A stretch of 64,000 bases of DNA. It comes from Strigamia acuminata. Its lineage: Eukaryota > Arthropoda > Chilopoda > Geophilomorpha > Linotaeniidae. The stretch lies in assembly GCA_949358305.1 (NCBI GenBank), contig OX442319.1, forward strand, positions 14,260,001 through 14,324,000, in the 5' to 3' direction. Position numbers and translations under genes: made by a program. This document shows positions 41,626 to 53,900 of this stretch, piece by piece. Position 1 is the first letter of the stretch. The number at the start of each line of letters is the position of its first letter. The notes under the pieces were generated by a model. That model saw only the letters and a program-made list of their open reading frames with translations. It made no database searches and was not told the DNA's origin.

Positions 41626-42601
41626 TTAATTATATTTCGTATACTTTTCGCTGGAACCTTTTACTAATTCTGCCGGGTATTTGACCGCATTCTGATCGAG
41701 CTTCGCCAGCGCTGCGCTCGGGAGATCAATTTTGCATTTATCGGCTAAACGAAGCAAGTATAGAAGGACATCGCTTAGCTCTTCGCCAACATGTTTTTTA
41801 TCGTCTTCCGTCCAATCTATCGTTGAAAAAGAAAAGCGGTTATTGATTTTAGGAATAAAAATTAATGGATAATAAAATGAGAGAAACCTGGTAGTCCGAC
41901 TTGAACCTCGCCTCGCCATTGACTGTAGAGATTTAATTTAATTTAATTTAATTTAATTTAATTTACCGTATTACCCCGCTTTAAGCCGCATGCAGTTGTT
42001 TGCGCCGGTATAAGTGAAAAGGCTGGTTTTTCTGTTATTTTTTTTAATTAAAAGAGCTCGGATAAATAATTATGTTGGAATTTGGACCAATTTGGTTAAA
42101 TTTATAGAAATTTAGGCCAATTCCTACATTTTGGACATCTAAAAATGTTTTTAAAGCTTGTTTTGGTTCATTTCTCATGCCGGTCAAACTCGAACTACTC
42201 CGGCATGCGGCTATACCAAAGGTAATACTGTAATGTGTTATTTCAAATTTATTTGTGGGGTGTTTACAATATCTCGGATAATTCTCCAATTTCTCCAACC
42301 AGTGCTAATAGTAAATTCCTCGGTGTGTGGTATTGGTGCCAATTTCTATCGTCGCTGAATTTTTCAAGTTTTTGTCTTCTGAAAATTAAAAATTGATGTA
42401 CCAATTCTAGTTCAGTTGTGAGCGTACAAAATTTACAGGGATTCGAAGCTTGGTTCGTTACTAAACTGGAAGTTCTGGGACTTTGCATTGCACGTATCGT
42501 TTGATTCGACATTCAATGATGGATTGCTAGCCTAAAAAATATATTTATATAAATTTTTAAAAGAAATTGCGAATGAAAACCAATTGTGAGCCAATTACCA
42601 T
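41626..42601 (-). CDS. DCTPP1: dCTP pyrophosphatase 1
   Basis: MazG-like all-alpha NTP pyrophosphatase that hydrolyses dCTP and modified dCTP to dCMP and PPi, cleaning the nucleotide pool. Exons 42601-42599 (start codon only), 42531-42437, 42378-42268, 41922-41888 and 41816-41626 give 144 residues with consistent phase. Family landmarks are FSNEPSFESLRQKLEKF, DDRNWHQYHTPRNLLLALVGEIGELSE (first E-x-x-E metal site), FQWRGEV, and EELSDVLLYLLRLADKC (E-x-x-x-D site), ending YPAELVKGSSEKY. The second intron donor (CAG|GTTTCT) is weak. The first coding exon holds only ATG, directly against GTAATT. The stop lies 35 bp from the IQCG stop. The start is 100 bp from the NDUFS8 start on the other strand. 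Confidence 0.92.
41930..41966. repeat. (AATTT)n pentamer array
   Basis: About seven units of aattt in a DCTPP1 intron, directly abutting the MITE that begins at 41966. Confidence 0.9.
41966..42234 (+). mobile_element. Dispersed ~270-bp MITE family, copy 3 (best preserved)
   Basis: The left end is taccgtattaccccgctttaagccgcatgc. The right end is gcatgcggctataccaaagg then taatactgta. The ends are reverse complements with a few mismatches over about 30 bp. No coding capacity. Inserted in the DCTPP1 intron between exons 3 and 4. Two related copies are at 15180-15580 and 40690-40960. Confidence 0.72.
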
Positions 42602-42701
42602 CGTACGTAGTACGCGCCTCTGTAGCCAAGTTGTTGCTAAAACCTGGTGATCCAGATTCGAACATTTCTCACCAGAGTGCGCCGAGTACCGAGACTCAAA
42701 G
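42602..42701. promoter_or_regulatory. Bidirectional promoter, DCTPP1 / NDUFS8
   Basis: Only 100 bp separate the DCTPP1 start codon (-) and the NDUFS8 start codon (+). No TATA box is obvious. Both 5' UTRs and the core promoter must fit here unless further UTR exons exist. Confidence 0.6.
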
Positions 42702-43722
<1,021 letters not shown>

Positions 43723-43965
43723 AATCGATCGAATTGCTTTGATTTAGATTTAGTCTTTGGGCTCAATTCGTTGTAAATAGAATGTATAGGTGTTGTTTGG
43801 AGTAAAATAAAACGTTCGAATGGTTCATTTTATTTTATTTCATTCAGTATTCATTTGAACGATATGTTTTGCTATGCAACACTACTAGTACACTGTTTAT
43901 ATGATAATTTGCTTTTCTATGCGTATCACTCACAAGTCAGTGTGTTATATTAGAAACCAATAAAG

Positions 43966-44498
43966 ATGGTTGGAAACAGTCGAAAGGCCTTTGGTAAGAA
44001 TCGCGTATTTAAATCGTCATTTAAATCATCGGACAAAATTTAAGGGAACTGCCAGAATTTTTTCAATATCAATGATTATTTAAGAAATTCTGCTTGAAAA
44101 TTTGAATTTTATTTGGTATTTTTTGTGGTATGTAAAGTGAAGCGATTGTATTTTGCTGAACGGGGAGTCGGGGACAGCTTGGCTGTCTCTGACTGCAGTT
44201 TGCGTAAGTGAAAAGCAGCGCGGTCTAAACTGATGCATTTATTTTCCACTCTCTTTTCTTTTCTTGCGGGTTTTTGTGACGAAAACATGAATACTGTTCC
44301 AATTTAAATTTAAAGCGCAAGTATGAAAAATATGCACGGTGTACTGCGGGAAAGCTGCAAGGAGGTCGTTTTTGCCGTGAAGATCGGAGAAACGTGCGAG
44401 GGCGATTGTGGAAGAAATTAATTGAAGAGTTGGAACGGTGGGAGGTCGAGCGCCCGTTGTCGCATCCAGAATTGAAGAAATTGCATGAAAATATATAA
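43966..44498 (+). CDS. Tentative small gene of unknown function, 78 aa
   Basis: Three candidate exons (43966-43993, 44178-44203, 44316-44498) have GT-AG borders and add up to one frame: MVGNSRKAF, then AWLSLTAVC, then RKYEKYARCTAGKLQGGRFC...ending HPELKKLHENI. The last exon is the best-supported part: 61 codons, basic, predicted helical, without an internal ATG. I do not recognise the family. A small mitochondrial or nucleolar protein is possible but unproven. The block TAGKLQGGRF recurs on the other strand near 31740, and WKKLIEELERW resembles the end of the PABPN1-like protein. The 26-bp middle exon is chosen only because it keeps the frame. Confidence 0.35.
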
Positions 44499-44672
44499 GG
44501 TGCAGTTGAGTTTACTTTCTTGAAACAAAGTTAGGAATTATTTTTTTTAATCAATTACTTACAAGTGTCTTGGGCATCATTCTAGATTGAGGTCTGAACG
44601 GTTTTTGCGGGTTTAGATTCGAGATTGCCGTTAATATTCAATGCACGTACAATTTGTAATTTCCTTCATCCT

Positions 44673-44771
44673 TGTCAGAAGTGGGATTTGAACCCACGCC
44701 CACATTCGTGGACCAGAAATCACACCACTAATTTCATTGGCAAGTTCAATGGAGTTTGGCGCCATCCTGAC
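44673..44771 (-). pseudogene. tRNA-Leu(CAA) pseudogene retaining the intron
   Basis: The minus strand begins GTCAGGATGG and ends with an intact long variable arm and box B (GGTTCAAATCC) through CTTCTGACA, as in the gene at 30728. About 15 bases of the D arm, including most of box A, are deleted. The anticodon loop is altered, and the intron-like segment (aacttgccaatgaaattagtg) is kept. The intron and the lack of a CCA end argue for DNA-level duplication rather than reverse transcription of a mature tRNA. Confidence 0.82.
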
Positions 44772-45005
44772 GATACTTAACTAAACCACTCCAAAACCTC
44801 TCTTAACCCTCTTAACCCTCTCTTAAGGGTCAATTTTGCAGCGAGTAAAACCTGACCGACTCCCAAAAACGACAAAATAAATGAATTTTAATGGGAAAAA
44901 ATATTTTATTTCATTTTTCCACACAAAAATACATTTGTATAATTTTTATTTTGTTTTGTATTTTTCCAATTTTAATTCTTTTAATTCCACCCGATCCATG
45001 ATTTA
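44772..45005. other. Intergenic, DHTKD1 3' flank
   Basis: AT-rich 234 bp with a few 'ctcttaaccctc' repeats at 44800-44825 and no gene. It probably includes the DHTKD1 3' UTR and cleavage site. Confidence 0.4.
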
Positions 45006-48000
45006 TTAAAAAGATTTCTTGAGTATCTCTTCAGCCTCCAGCTTATGCACTCTACCAACCCCAACGGCCGGAGCTGCCAACGGCCGACGACCAACGTACG
45101 ACAAACGACATCCGACTAAATTCTCGAACCTGGGCTTGACGAAGAACCACGCCCCCATGTTCTGGTGCTCTTCTTGGCTCCAAATAAATTCTAAAACCAA
45201 AAATAAATGTTAGAAAAATATATACTCCGTATTTTTTTTAAAAAATAAAATGGCAACAATAGCAACCTTTGACTTTGGGATATTTTTTCAGTTCCTGTTG
45301 CAATTCGAGTGTGGGAAACGGACAGAGGGCTTCGAGCCGCACGATGGCCGTGTTGTCGGCGCCGATCCGCTGCCGCTCTTTGTCCAGGGCGTAAAAGTGT
45401 TTCCCGCTGCAGAAAAGCAGTCGGGTGACCCGCGCTGGATCCGCGGTGTCTCCCATAACGGGACGAAATGTCGTTCCCGGCAACATTTCGTTAAAGGAAG
45501 AAGTGGCGTCGGGAGAACGGAGCAATATCTTTGGCGATGCGACGATGAGCGGTTTGCGGAAATTCCGCACGAGCTGAAAAATAATGAATTGTCAGTCTTT
45601 GGTTTTAGTTCGATGTGGGCGCGTGAGTTGACGCAAAATTTAATGGCAAAATAAGGCTGTAGTGGATGACCGTAATGTGCGTATGCAGGTTTGGATTGAG
45701 GTTTTGGGTGCCTCAAATAGTGTAATATCTTTATAACATTTTCGAGCAAAACCACGCATTTTTATGAGAAAAAATTCATTTTGAGATGAAATAATGCATT
45801 TCCAAACAACCCGATGCAGCTTCAGGTGAAATAATGCTTAATCAAGTGAAAAAATCCTTTGTCAGGTTTTAAAAAAATGCGTTTTCGGGTGTTTTTGTAT
45901 GATTTTGATGTTTTTACTTGTGCTTTTGCATTCGCGCCATTAAATGTTGCAACAAATACGTTTCTGTTTGATTCATTCGAGCCAACCTGTCTGCGCAACA
46001 GGTGGAAATATTGAGCGGGAGTGGTAGGATGGACAATGTGCATGTTGACGTTGTCACCGTCGACGGCGTCTTCCTTGGAGTCGCACGATTGGAGGAATCG
46101 TTCGATGTGGCTGGACGAATGTTCGGGTCCGGCGCCGTCGTAGCCGTGGGGGAGCAAGACGACGAGTCCGTTGTGTAACAGCCATTTGGCTAAGTTGGTT
46201 TGGAAATGATTATTTGGGAATATTTTGGTTGCGATTGAATAGAATACTTTCTCCGGACGATATAAAAGTGTCGATGATGATTTGAGCGCCGTTGTAAAAG
46301 TCACCGAATTGCGCTTCCCAGATGATGAGGTTGTTGGGGCTTTCGATGCTCATTCCGTACTCGAAGCCGAGGACTGCTTCCTCCGACAGCGGACTGTTTG
46401 CCACCTACCGAACAAATCAAATTTACATTCATTTTCACTTCTCATTTTCAATTTTCAATTTTTCCAATACAAATTCTAATGTATCAAATAAAAGTTGATC
46501 ATTTTCATTTGCAGAAAAAATTGCTAAACTTAATTTTCATGAAAAACGAAACGATAAAAATGTAGTTACCTCGAGAAAACCTTTCTGATCTTTAATCATG
46601 TTATTCAATGGAATGTACGTGTCGTTCGTGATCTGATCGACCAGCATTGCGTGCCGGTGACTGAACGTCCCTCGCCCCACGTCCTGTCCGCTCAAACGCA
46701 CGTTAAAGCCCTGGTAGAGCAGCGATCCGAGCGCGAGGATCTCGGCCGTCGCCCAGTCCAAATTCCGACCTTGCGTCAATTTCGCCAGACGCGGTTGCAC
46801 GTACGTTTTATTCAAATGCGAGTGCAAATTCTGACGAAAAAGTGGAAGAAATTGAAGGAAAAAGCGAGAGGAAATTGATTTTTGGTGTCCTTACGAAATG
46901 GTCGGGAAATTGTACTGATTTTTGGCCGACAAATTGTAGGAGTTGCTCGTCGATGCCCGTGTTCCATGTTGTTATCAGCGGTGAAGCCTGGGACAGGCCT
47001 TGCCATTGCGCGCTTAGGTGTTTGGCTGCGGGTTGGTGGGTCTCGATTTGGGTGAAATGCTCGTTCAAGAATGATTGGTGTTGTTGGATGGTTTGGCTGA
47101 CTTCGTCTGGAGTCGTAATACCTTGTTCCTGAAAAATATATTGCATTCAATTGAAATTGGAAGTTTTATGATTAATTTTTGAGAGTTTATGATGATTTTT
47201 GATGACTTTTTGATGAATTTTTGAGAATTTTTCACGTTTTTTTGACTGAATTTATGATCAATTTTGATCAATTTTTGACTATTATTGACTAATTTTGCCA
47301 TTTTAAAACAAATATTTAACAAATTTTAATCAATTTTAATGATTTTTTGACTAATTTTGATTATTTCTGAGACAAACTGATGATTCATGACAAATTTTAA
47401 ATAAATTTTGTTGAATTTTTTACTATTATTAACTAATTTTGCCTTTTTCTTTTTTCTTTTACTAATTTTTAACGATTTTTGACAAATCTTCTAAAAATTT
47501 GTCGAATTTTCACCAACTTTGATATTAATTTACGAATCAGCCCACAGAGAAAACAAACTCACAATCAATTTCTCAATGTACGTGTCCGGCACGCTTTTCC
47601 TGCTCCCAACGACCGAATACACGAGCGGATTGGTGAACGTAGGGTCGTCCAACTCATTGTGGCCCCACCTCCGATAACAAACGAGATCAACAAACACATC
47701 CCGTCCAAATCTCTGCCTATACTCGATGGCTATCCGCGTCGCCTTGACCAACTCCTCCGGACAATCGCCATTAACGTGGATCACCGGCGATTCCGTCATC
47801 TTGGCAATATCGCTGCAGTAGCGCGACGACCGGCCGAGCCGATGCGGCGTCGTGAACGCAAGTTGGTTGTTCACGATCAGATGAATCGAACCCCCGACGC
47901 TAAAATGCGGCACCGACGAAATAGCCGACGTCTCCATCACGATTCCCTGAACAAAATAAATTTCAAAAATTCAGTTAATTCAGTATAATAATAATAATAA

Positions 48001-50781
48001 ATAAAAAAGTTTGTTCACTTGTCCGCTTATGGCGCCATCGCCGTGGATTTGAACGCAGATGCTTTTATTCTTGGACTCGGGCGTGTCCGAATACTCGCCG
48101 TCGCCCACGCGTAATTGAATGCCCCTGGTTTTGCCGACGATGACGGGATTGACCGCCTGACGAAAGCCAATTATGCATTTATTACTACTGCAATTCCTCT
48201 CATTGTGCGCGGGAAAATCTAAACCTTGTGATTAGTGCGTGATTAGTTCGTTATAATGAAATAATGAATGTTTAAAAATGGTTTGGTTGGTGTTAAAAAA
48301 ATTTGATGCAACGAACCAATTTTCCAGGTCCCTTGAAATTCGTTATAACGAGGCTCGACTGTATAACCAAATAGAAATAACAAATTTGTGTGAGAAATGT
48401 GCAATATTTTCCAAGTTTGGGCAATTCTGAATGAAATATCAAAGGATTTAATTGCAACAAATTTTTTTGAGCTTAGGTCTCTGTTAGTATCTGGATTTTG
48501 TAAGTACAACACCCGCGTTCTATTAGGACATTTACGATATTATTATTTGGCAATTTTTACTTCCAAATGCGAGGGGTTTGGCAGCATGGTCACGTGTAAT
48601 CCCGAGTGGCCCGAGTATTCCAAATGGACGGAACTCGCTGAGATATAAAAAAGAATTTAGAATTTAAAAAATAAAAATTAAAAATTTGATTTGTTGCGGG
48701 AAGATTTACTTAGATGTGATAAAACGTCGCCGGTGGCTTCGACGTCGGACGGGAATTCGGGTAATCCGCGCATCTGCAATTAGGCGACATTAAGTAAAAT
48801 TATATTAATGACGAATGGATCGGCCCAACGGCGCAAATAAGTAATGGAAACAATTTTTGATATTTTCAATGGCAAACTTTGACTTTTTCACAATTGGAAA
48901 CGAGATTTAAAATTGAACTCGTTATAACGAATACTTAAAAATGACTTGGTTGGTAAAAAAATTTTAAATAACAAACTTTCGCTACAACGAACCGATTTCT
49001 CGGGTCCCTTGCGATTCGTTACAACGACGCTCGACTTTTATTTATGATTTCGCCATTAGAAACAACAGCTTGTTTTGTCATTAAATATTCTCGGCGTTGG
49101 CGCATTGTTGGTCTAAAAAGTATTCACTTTTTGGAACATTTCGACGGGTGGGAAACGCAACATTCCGGTTAGCAAGTTGAGTCGGCCGCGATGAGCCATT
49201 CCAAGGACTATGTGTTCGATTCCGGCTGTGCAAAGAAAAAAGCGAAAATGCGTATTTTGTCGGTTCGTTGATTTGTTGGTGTTTGGATTTACATTCGGCG
49301 GACTGGTTGAAGAGTTGGGTGAAGAAGGCCATCATGGTCTCGGCTCCTTCGCCGCCGTAGCGCTTGATGGTTGCGAATTTGGTTCCTAGAAATTTATCAA
49401 ATACCTAAAGAGAATTATGGTGAGGATGGAGTGGATGGTTCGGGGACCTGCGATTTGAGCATTTCAAAAGCTATAGCTTTTTTTTCGGATGCTGAGATTT
49501 GAGAGCGATGCGTCGTCTCGATTTGTTCCGCCAGCCAGTTGCGTTCTTCAACGTTCTTCAAAGAAAAATAAAAATTAGCTACATTTATATTTGCCAATTC
49601 CGTTACATTTTATTGAAATTTTCAAAAATTTTGTAAAAGTTTATCAAAACATTCACAATTAATTGAGATTTGTATATACTTGGATGTATTGAAATTCATA
49701 AGCGACGGGACCGCAATAAACCGAGCGCAGAAATTGAGTAATCTCCTCGGCGGTTGCACTTTCAGATCCATAATGCAAAAGTCCCTTCAACGAATGCTTT
49801 CCACTTAACCTGTCGATGCCGTACACGGCCGGGTCCAATTCCTCACATGGCCTAAAAGTAATAAAAATAAACAATCATTAAACGTTTAACAATAGCATCT
49901 GTGCACATTTTACATGCATTTTCTGCGTGTAAAATTGCAGTTTCTTCATGTAAACGATCATTTTTAAATCGAAAACCCATGTAAAAGTTTATTTTTGTAT
50001 GTAAAAGTTTAATTTTGCATGTTAAAGTTTATTTTTGCATGTTAAAGTTTATTTTTGCATGTTAAAGTTTATTTTTGCATGTTAAAGTTTATTACTGCAT
50101 GTTAAAGTTTATTTTTGCATGTTAAAGTTTATTTTTGCATGTTAAAGTTTATTTTTGCATGTTAAAGTTTATTTTTGCATGTTAAAGTTTATTTTTGCAT
50201 GTTAAAGTTTATTATTTTTGCATGTAAAACTCATGTAAAAGTAAATTTTGGCTTGTAAAACTCATGTAGAAGTGTATTTTTGCATGTAAAAGTGACACAA
50301 AAGTAAATTTTTACATGTAAAAATGTGACAAAAGATCATTATTGCATGTGAAAATACATTTTTTGGTGTAAAACTGCATTTTGGTACATAAAAGGTGCAT
50401 AGAAGTGAGAAAAAACTACGTATTTTATTAATTTAATTTCATGAGTTATTTTATTGCTATTACCCACGTCGGTTTAATTTGCTCAAGTGGGTCCAATTTG
50501 GCTTCCAAATGGCCGAATTCACGATAGGCCTCAATCAAACGCACTAATTGGCAATTAGCAATTCGGTTTTCGACGACATCTTGAGGAACTTTGTACGTTT
50601 TCGACGTAATTTGTGGCTTGTAACCGAAAACTGCACATTCCGAGTGGTAATTTGCACCCAAACGAGGCACTTGAACGAGTCTTCCCAATTGACCTTCAAA
50701 TAAATCGAGTTATTGTCAAACAGGTTTAATCATTCGCATTTTAATGCACCTACTTCTAGTCGCGATGAACCTGGAGATCAT
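45006..50781 (-). CDS. DHTKD1: 2-oxoadipate dehydrogenase E1 component (DHTKD1)
   Basis: Mitochondrial thiamine-diphosphate enzyme that decarboxylates 2-oxoadipate in lysine and tryptophan breakdown, working with DLST and DLD. Sixteen exons (high to low): 50781-50754, 50693-50464, 49841-49680, 49555-49448, 49404-49293, 49225-49128, 48773-48710, 48637-48561, 48156-48019, 47946-47563, 47128-46895, 46830-46570, 46404-46248, 46189-45987, 45573-45267, 45190-45006. Phases agree and give 915 residues (human 919). Landmarks: [53 protein letters not shown] with [17 protein letters not shown] (ThDP-binding part), [87 protein letters not shown] and the sequence overall fit DHTKD1 better than OGDH. OGDH is the main alternative. 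The GDGAISGQG segment is slightly unusual where relatives have GDA-F-GQG. Confidence 0.93.
47160..47520. repeat. Degenerate 'gatgatttttgatgaattttt' tract in a DHTKD1 intron
   Basis: About 350 bp made of diverged short words (ttttgatga, ttttgacta, aattttgatcaa). The same texture recurs in kindlin intron 6 (60800-61010). This looks like old slippage-derived sequence. No coding signal. Confidence 0.6.
48247..48363. mobile_element. MITE-like copy, CGTTATAACGA family
   Basis: Contains 'gttcgttataatgaaataat', 'aaaaatggtttggttggt', 'caacgaaccaattttccagg', 'cccttgaaattcgttataac' and 'gaggctcgactgtat'. Same order as at 5675-5876 and 48905-49034. In a DHTKD1 intron. Confidence 0.6.
48905..49034. mobile_element. 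MITE-like copy, CGTTATAACGA family
   Basis: Contains 'ctcgttataacgaatactta', 'aaaaatgacttggttggt', 'caacgaaccgatttctcggg' and 'tcccttgcgattcgttacaa'. The next DHTKD1 intron upstream of the 48247 copy carries this one, so two copies sit within 700 bp. Confidence 0.6.
49980..50225. repeat. 20-bp minisatellite (gcatgttaaagtttattttt) in a DHTKD1 intron
   Basis: About eleven copies of a 20-bp unit, nearly perfect in the middle, with diverged flanking units (gcatgtaaaagtttatttttg, gcttgtaaaactcatgtaaa). It has the same period as the arrays at 17.5 and 54.0 kb. Confidence 0.95.
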
Positions 50782-50977
50782 GTTTGTAAATTCCCAGGTG
50801 CTCTCGCTCCTACGCTTGGCCTTCGGAGTTCACGGTTTTTTCGAGCGAGGGCGCTAATTTGAGTTTCTAGGCGAAGAGCGATACTTGCGTGGTGGGAGTG
50901 CTGCATCGGGCTGTGGATAGGTCGGGTTTGTTTTGATTTTTTGTTTGTAGTTGCTTGTTTTGTGGGATTGTTTTGTG
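50782..50977. promoter_or_regulatory. Bidirectional promoter, DHTKD1 / TTC8
   Basis: 196 bp separate the two divergent start codons. The interval has a moderate GC content (gagcgagggcgc) and no obvious TATA box. It must contain both 5' UTRs unless there are distant UTR exons. Confidence 0.6.
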
Positions 50978-53900
50978 ATGGAACTTGATCGTTTGTACGT
51001 GGCGATTAGTTTGTTTCGGAGAAGGAAATTTGAGGATTGCTCGAATGTGTGCACGGAAATATTGACTAATAATGCTTTTGATCAAGTGAGTATAAACAGA
51101 TAATGTAATTAAGCCGGCGCGGAGCTTAAATAAAGGCGTTGCTAGGTGATAAATAAATGTATGAAAGTGCACTCTGTTTGTAGCTGCAAAAATGCTTAAA
51201 GATTGATTGATTTTATTTTATTTTATTTTTTTTTTTTTTTACAAGATGGCAACTTTTAAAAAAGTTTATTTTTTTTAGATAGAAAAATCCAAATGAATAT
51301 TTTTCTGCAAAAATTGACTTTTTAGGCACAAAGAGTGGACTCTTCAAGAAATAATGCAGAAAAGTTGCAAAAATGCCTTTTGAGACCAAAATATGATTTT
51401 TTTTTACAAAAAAATTAATTTCTCTGACAAAAAATGCATATTCTGACTGCAGGACATGCATTTTTAGACCAAAATGATCAGAATTGATCAAAATTGCATC
51501 AAACAGCTGTAAAAAAAAAGTCTTTATAGTCGCAAAATTAAGCTAAAAATGCAAAAATGATGTACGAAGCTGTCTCAAGTACAACAAAAGCACCAAAAGC
51601 TAGATAACAAAATTAATGTGAATCTAAACTGTTCGTTTCTAGGCTGCATGGAGTCTGAAGACCAGAGCCCTGACGGAATTAGTGTACGTGGACGACATCG
51701 AGGCGGATGAAGAAAGCATCGCTGATTGTGTGATGGACGAAAATTCAATAGCCCAAATTGCCAGACCGGGAACTTCGCTACGGACACCCGGGACGTCCCA
51801 TGGAGGACCCAGCCAAGCGATGAGGTGATTAAAATACACGTAAAAAAGTGACCGAAAGCGCAATGGAATAACCAGAAACCATTATCCAGACCAGTTACTC
51901 AATCCGGGCGGCCGGTGAGCGGTGTGGTCCGACCTGGAACGCAGTCTGGTCGACCGGGAACGGTGGAACAGGCTATCCGGACGCCCAGAAGCGCGTATAC
52001 GGCGAGACCTCTCACTTCTTCGGCGGGAAGATTTGTTCGTCTCGGCACGGTGATTGATAGAAATTGAATACATTTACATAAATTTAAAAAAATTAAAATG
52101 AGTTAACATGAATTAAAATAAATTAAAATGAATTAACATAAATTAACATAAATCAAACTTTTAAAGGCATCGATCATATCCAGTCCGGACGGTCCGTTTA
52201 TCGATTTGGCACGGCTGAATTTATCGAAGTATGGTTCCCAACAGAATGTAGCCAAGGCGCTTTTTAATTATATCTTTTATCACGAAAGTGATGTTCGGAC
52301 CGTAAGTATTTTGATTTGCATTGGCATTCCTCGTACCGAGTGATGTCTGTCCGCCACTCACACTTGATATTTTCTATTTATAATAATTTTTTTAAAAATT
52401 TATTTCGCTGATAGGCACTGACGCTGGCCGCTCAAGCCACTCAGACGTGTCAGTTCAAAGATTGGTGGTGGAAAGTGCAAGTGGGCAAGTGCTATTTTAA
52501 GCTGGGTTTGTTTCGAGATGCGGAGAAGCAGTTCAAATCCGCGCTGAAAAATCAGGAGATGGTCGAGACATACTTACGGCTTTGCAAGGTTGTAAAAAAG
52601 AAATGTTAATTTGATAAAATCCAAATGATTTTGATGATTTTTTGTTAGATTTATATTCGGCTCGATCAACCGTTGGCCGCTTTGGAAATGTACAAACAAG
52701 GTCTGGAAAAGTTTCCCAGCGATTCATGTTTGTTGACCGGAATGGCTCGCATTTACGAGGTGACAAAACCAGTTGTGAATCTTTGTAAATCCTTGTGAAA
52801 GTTTTTTATATTCTTATAAATCTAACCTGACCAATCCAACTAAGATGAGTTTTCTTGCAGGGTCTGAACGATTTCCACTTAGCCGGCAAATACTACAAGC
52901 AAATTTTATCGCACGATTCAACGCACGTTGAAGCAGTGGCGTGCATAGCCACCTACCACTTTTACTCGGACCAACCGGAAGTTGCCACCAGATATTACAG
53001 ACGCTTGCTCCAAATGGGGGTGTTCAACACGGAACTGTTCAACAACTTGGGCTTGTGCTGCTTCTATTCGCAGCAATACGACATGACCCTCTCGTGTTTC
53101 GAGCGCGCTTTGGCTCTCGCTTCGGAAGACAACATTGCCGACGTTTGGTACAATCTAGGCCACGTGGCTTTAGTGAGTGCATGGAGAGTGTTTACATTAT
53201 GCAGATTTTTATTTTGATTGTGATTCAGGGAGTGGGCGACACCAATTTGGCTTACCAGTGTTTCCGGCTGACTCTAGCGCAGCAGAGTGACCATGCGGAA
53301 GCTTATAATAACCTCGGGGTTATCGAATGGAAGAGGGGGCACGTGGAGCAGGCGCGAGCCTTTTTCGTGACTGCGGCGAGTCTTGCGGCGCACATTTTTG
53401 AGCCTCACTATAACGCTGCGGCCGTGCTGGAAAAAGTAATGCAACGAATCAACAAGTAGAGCCTCGTTGAAAGAGATCGCGAGGGCCCCGAGAAATCGGT
53501 TTCGTTATATCGAGCCATTTTTAAGTATTCCTTATAACTGATGGTAAAATTCTATTTCTTCCGCATTCTTTCGAATGTTTTTCGTCATTTTCCGTGGTCG
53601 TCGTTTAAATCTCTTTTTAACTGAGGTATCTGTTTTAATGGGTTTGCTATTCATAAACTGGTGATTGTGTGTCCTCGAGTTCTTTCCTGTTCAGGGCCCT
53701 CCCAAAATTTGTAATTATTTTTTCTCTGGTAAAAGTTTGTCGTGAATTAATATTCAATGTCTGGTGGTAATCGTGCGTGAAAAGTGCAGCTGGAATATTT
53801 CAAGCGTAAAGTTTGATGCTTTATAAGAGCAGTTCTGGATTACCCATTAGTCACGTTTGACAAGTGCTAATTATTTTGTCACTATTTCATATTTTTATTC

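Noticed and set aside
49980-50225. CRISPR-like regular repeats
   Set aside because: The units are contiguous 20-mers with no unique spacers, and the genome is eukaryotic. This is a minisatellite.
45006-50781. 2-oxoglutarate dehydrogenase (OGDH) as the name for this gene
   Set aside because: It shares the fold, but the length (915 aa, not about 1000) and segments such as [26 protein letters not shown] and [11 protein letters not shown] follow DHTKD1 more closely.
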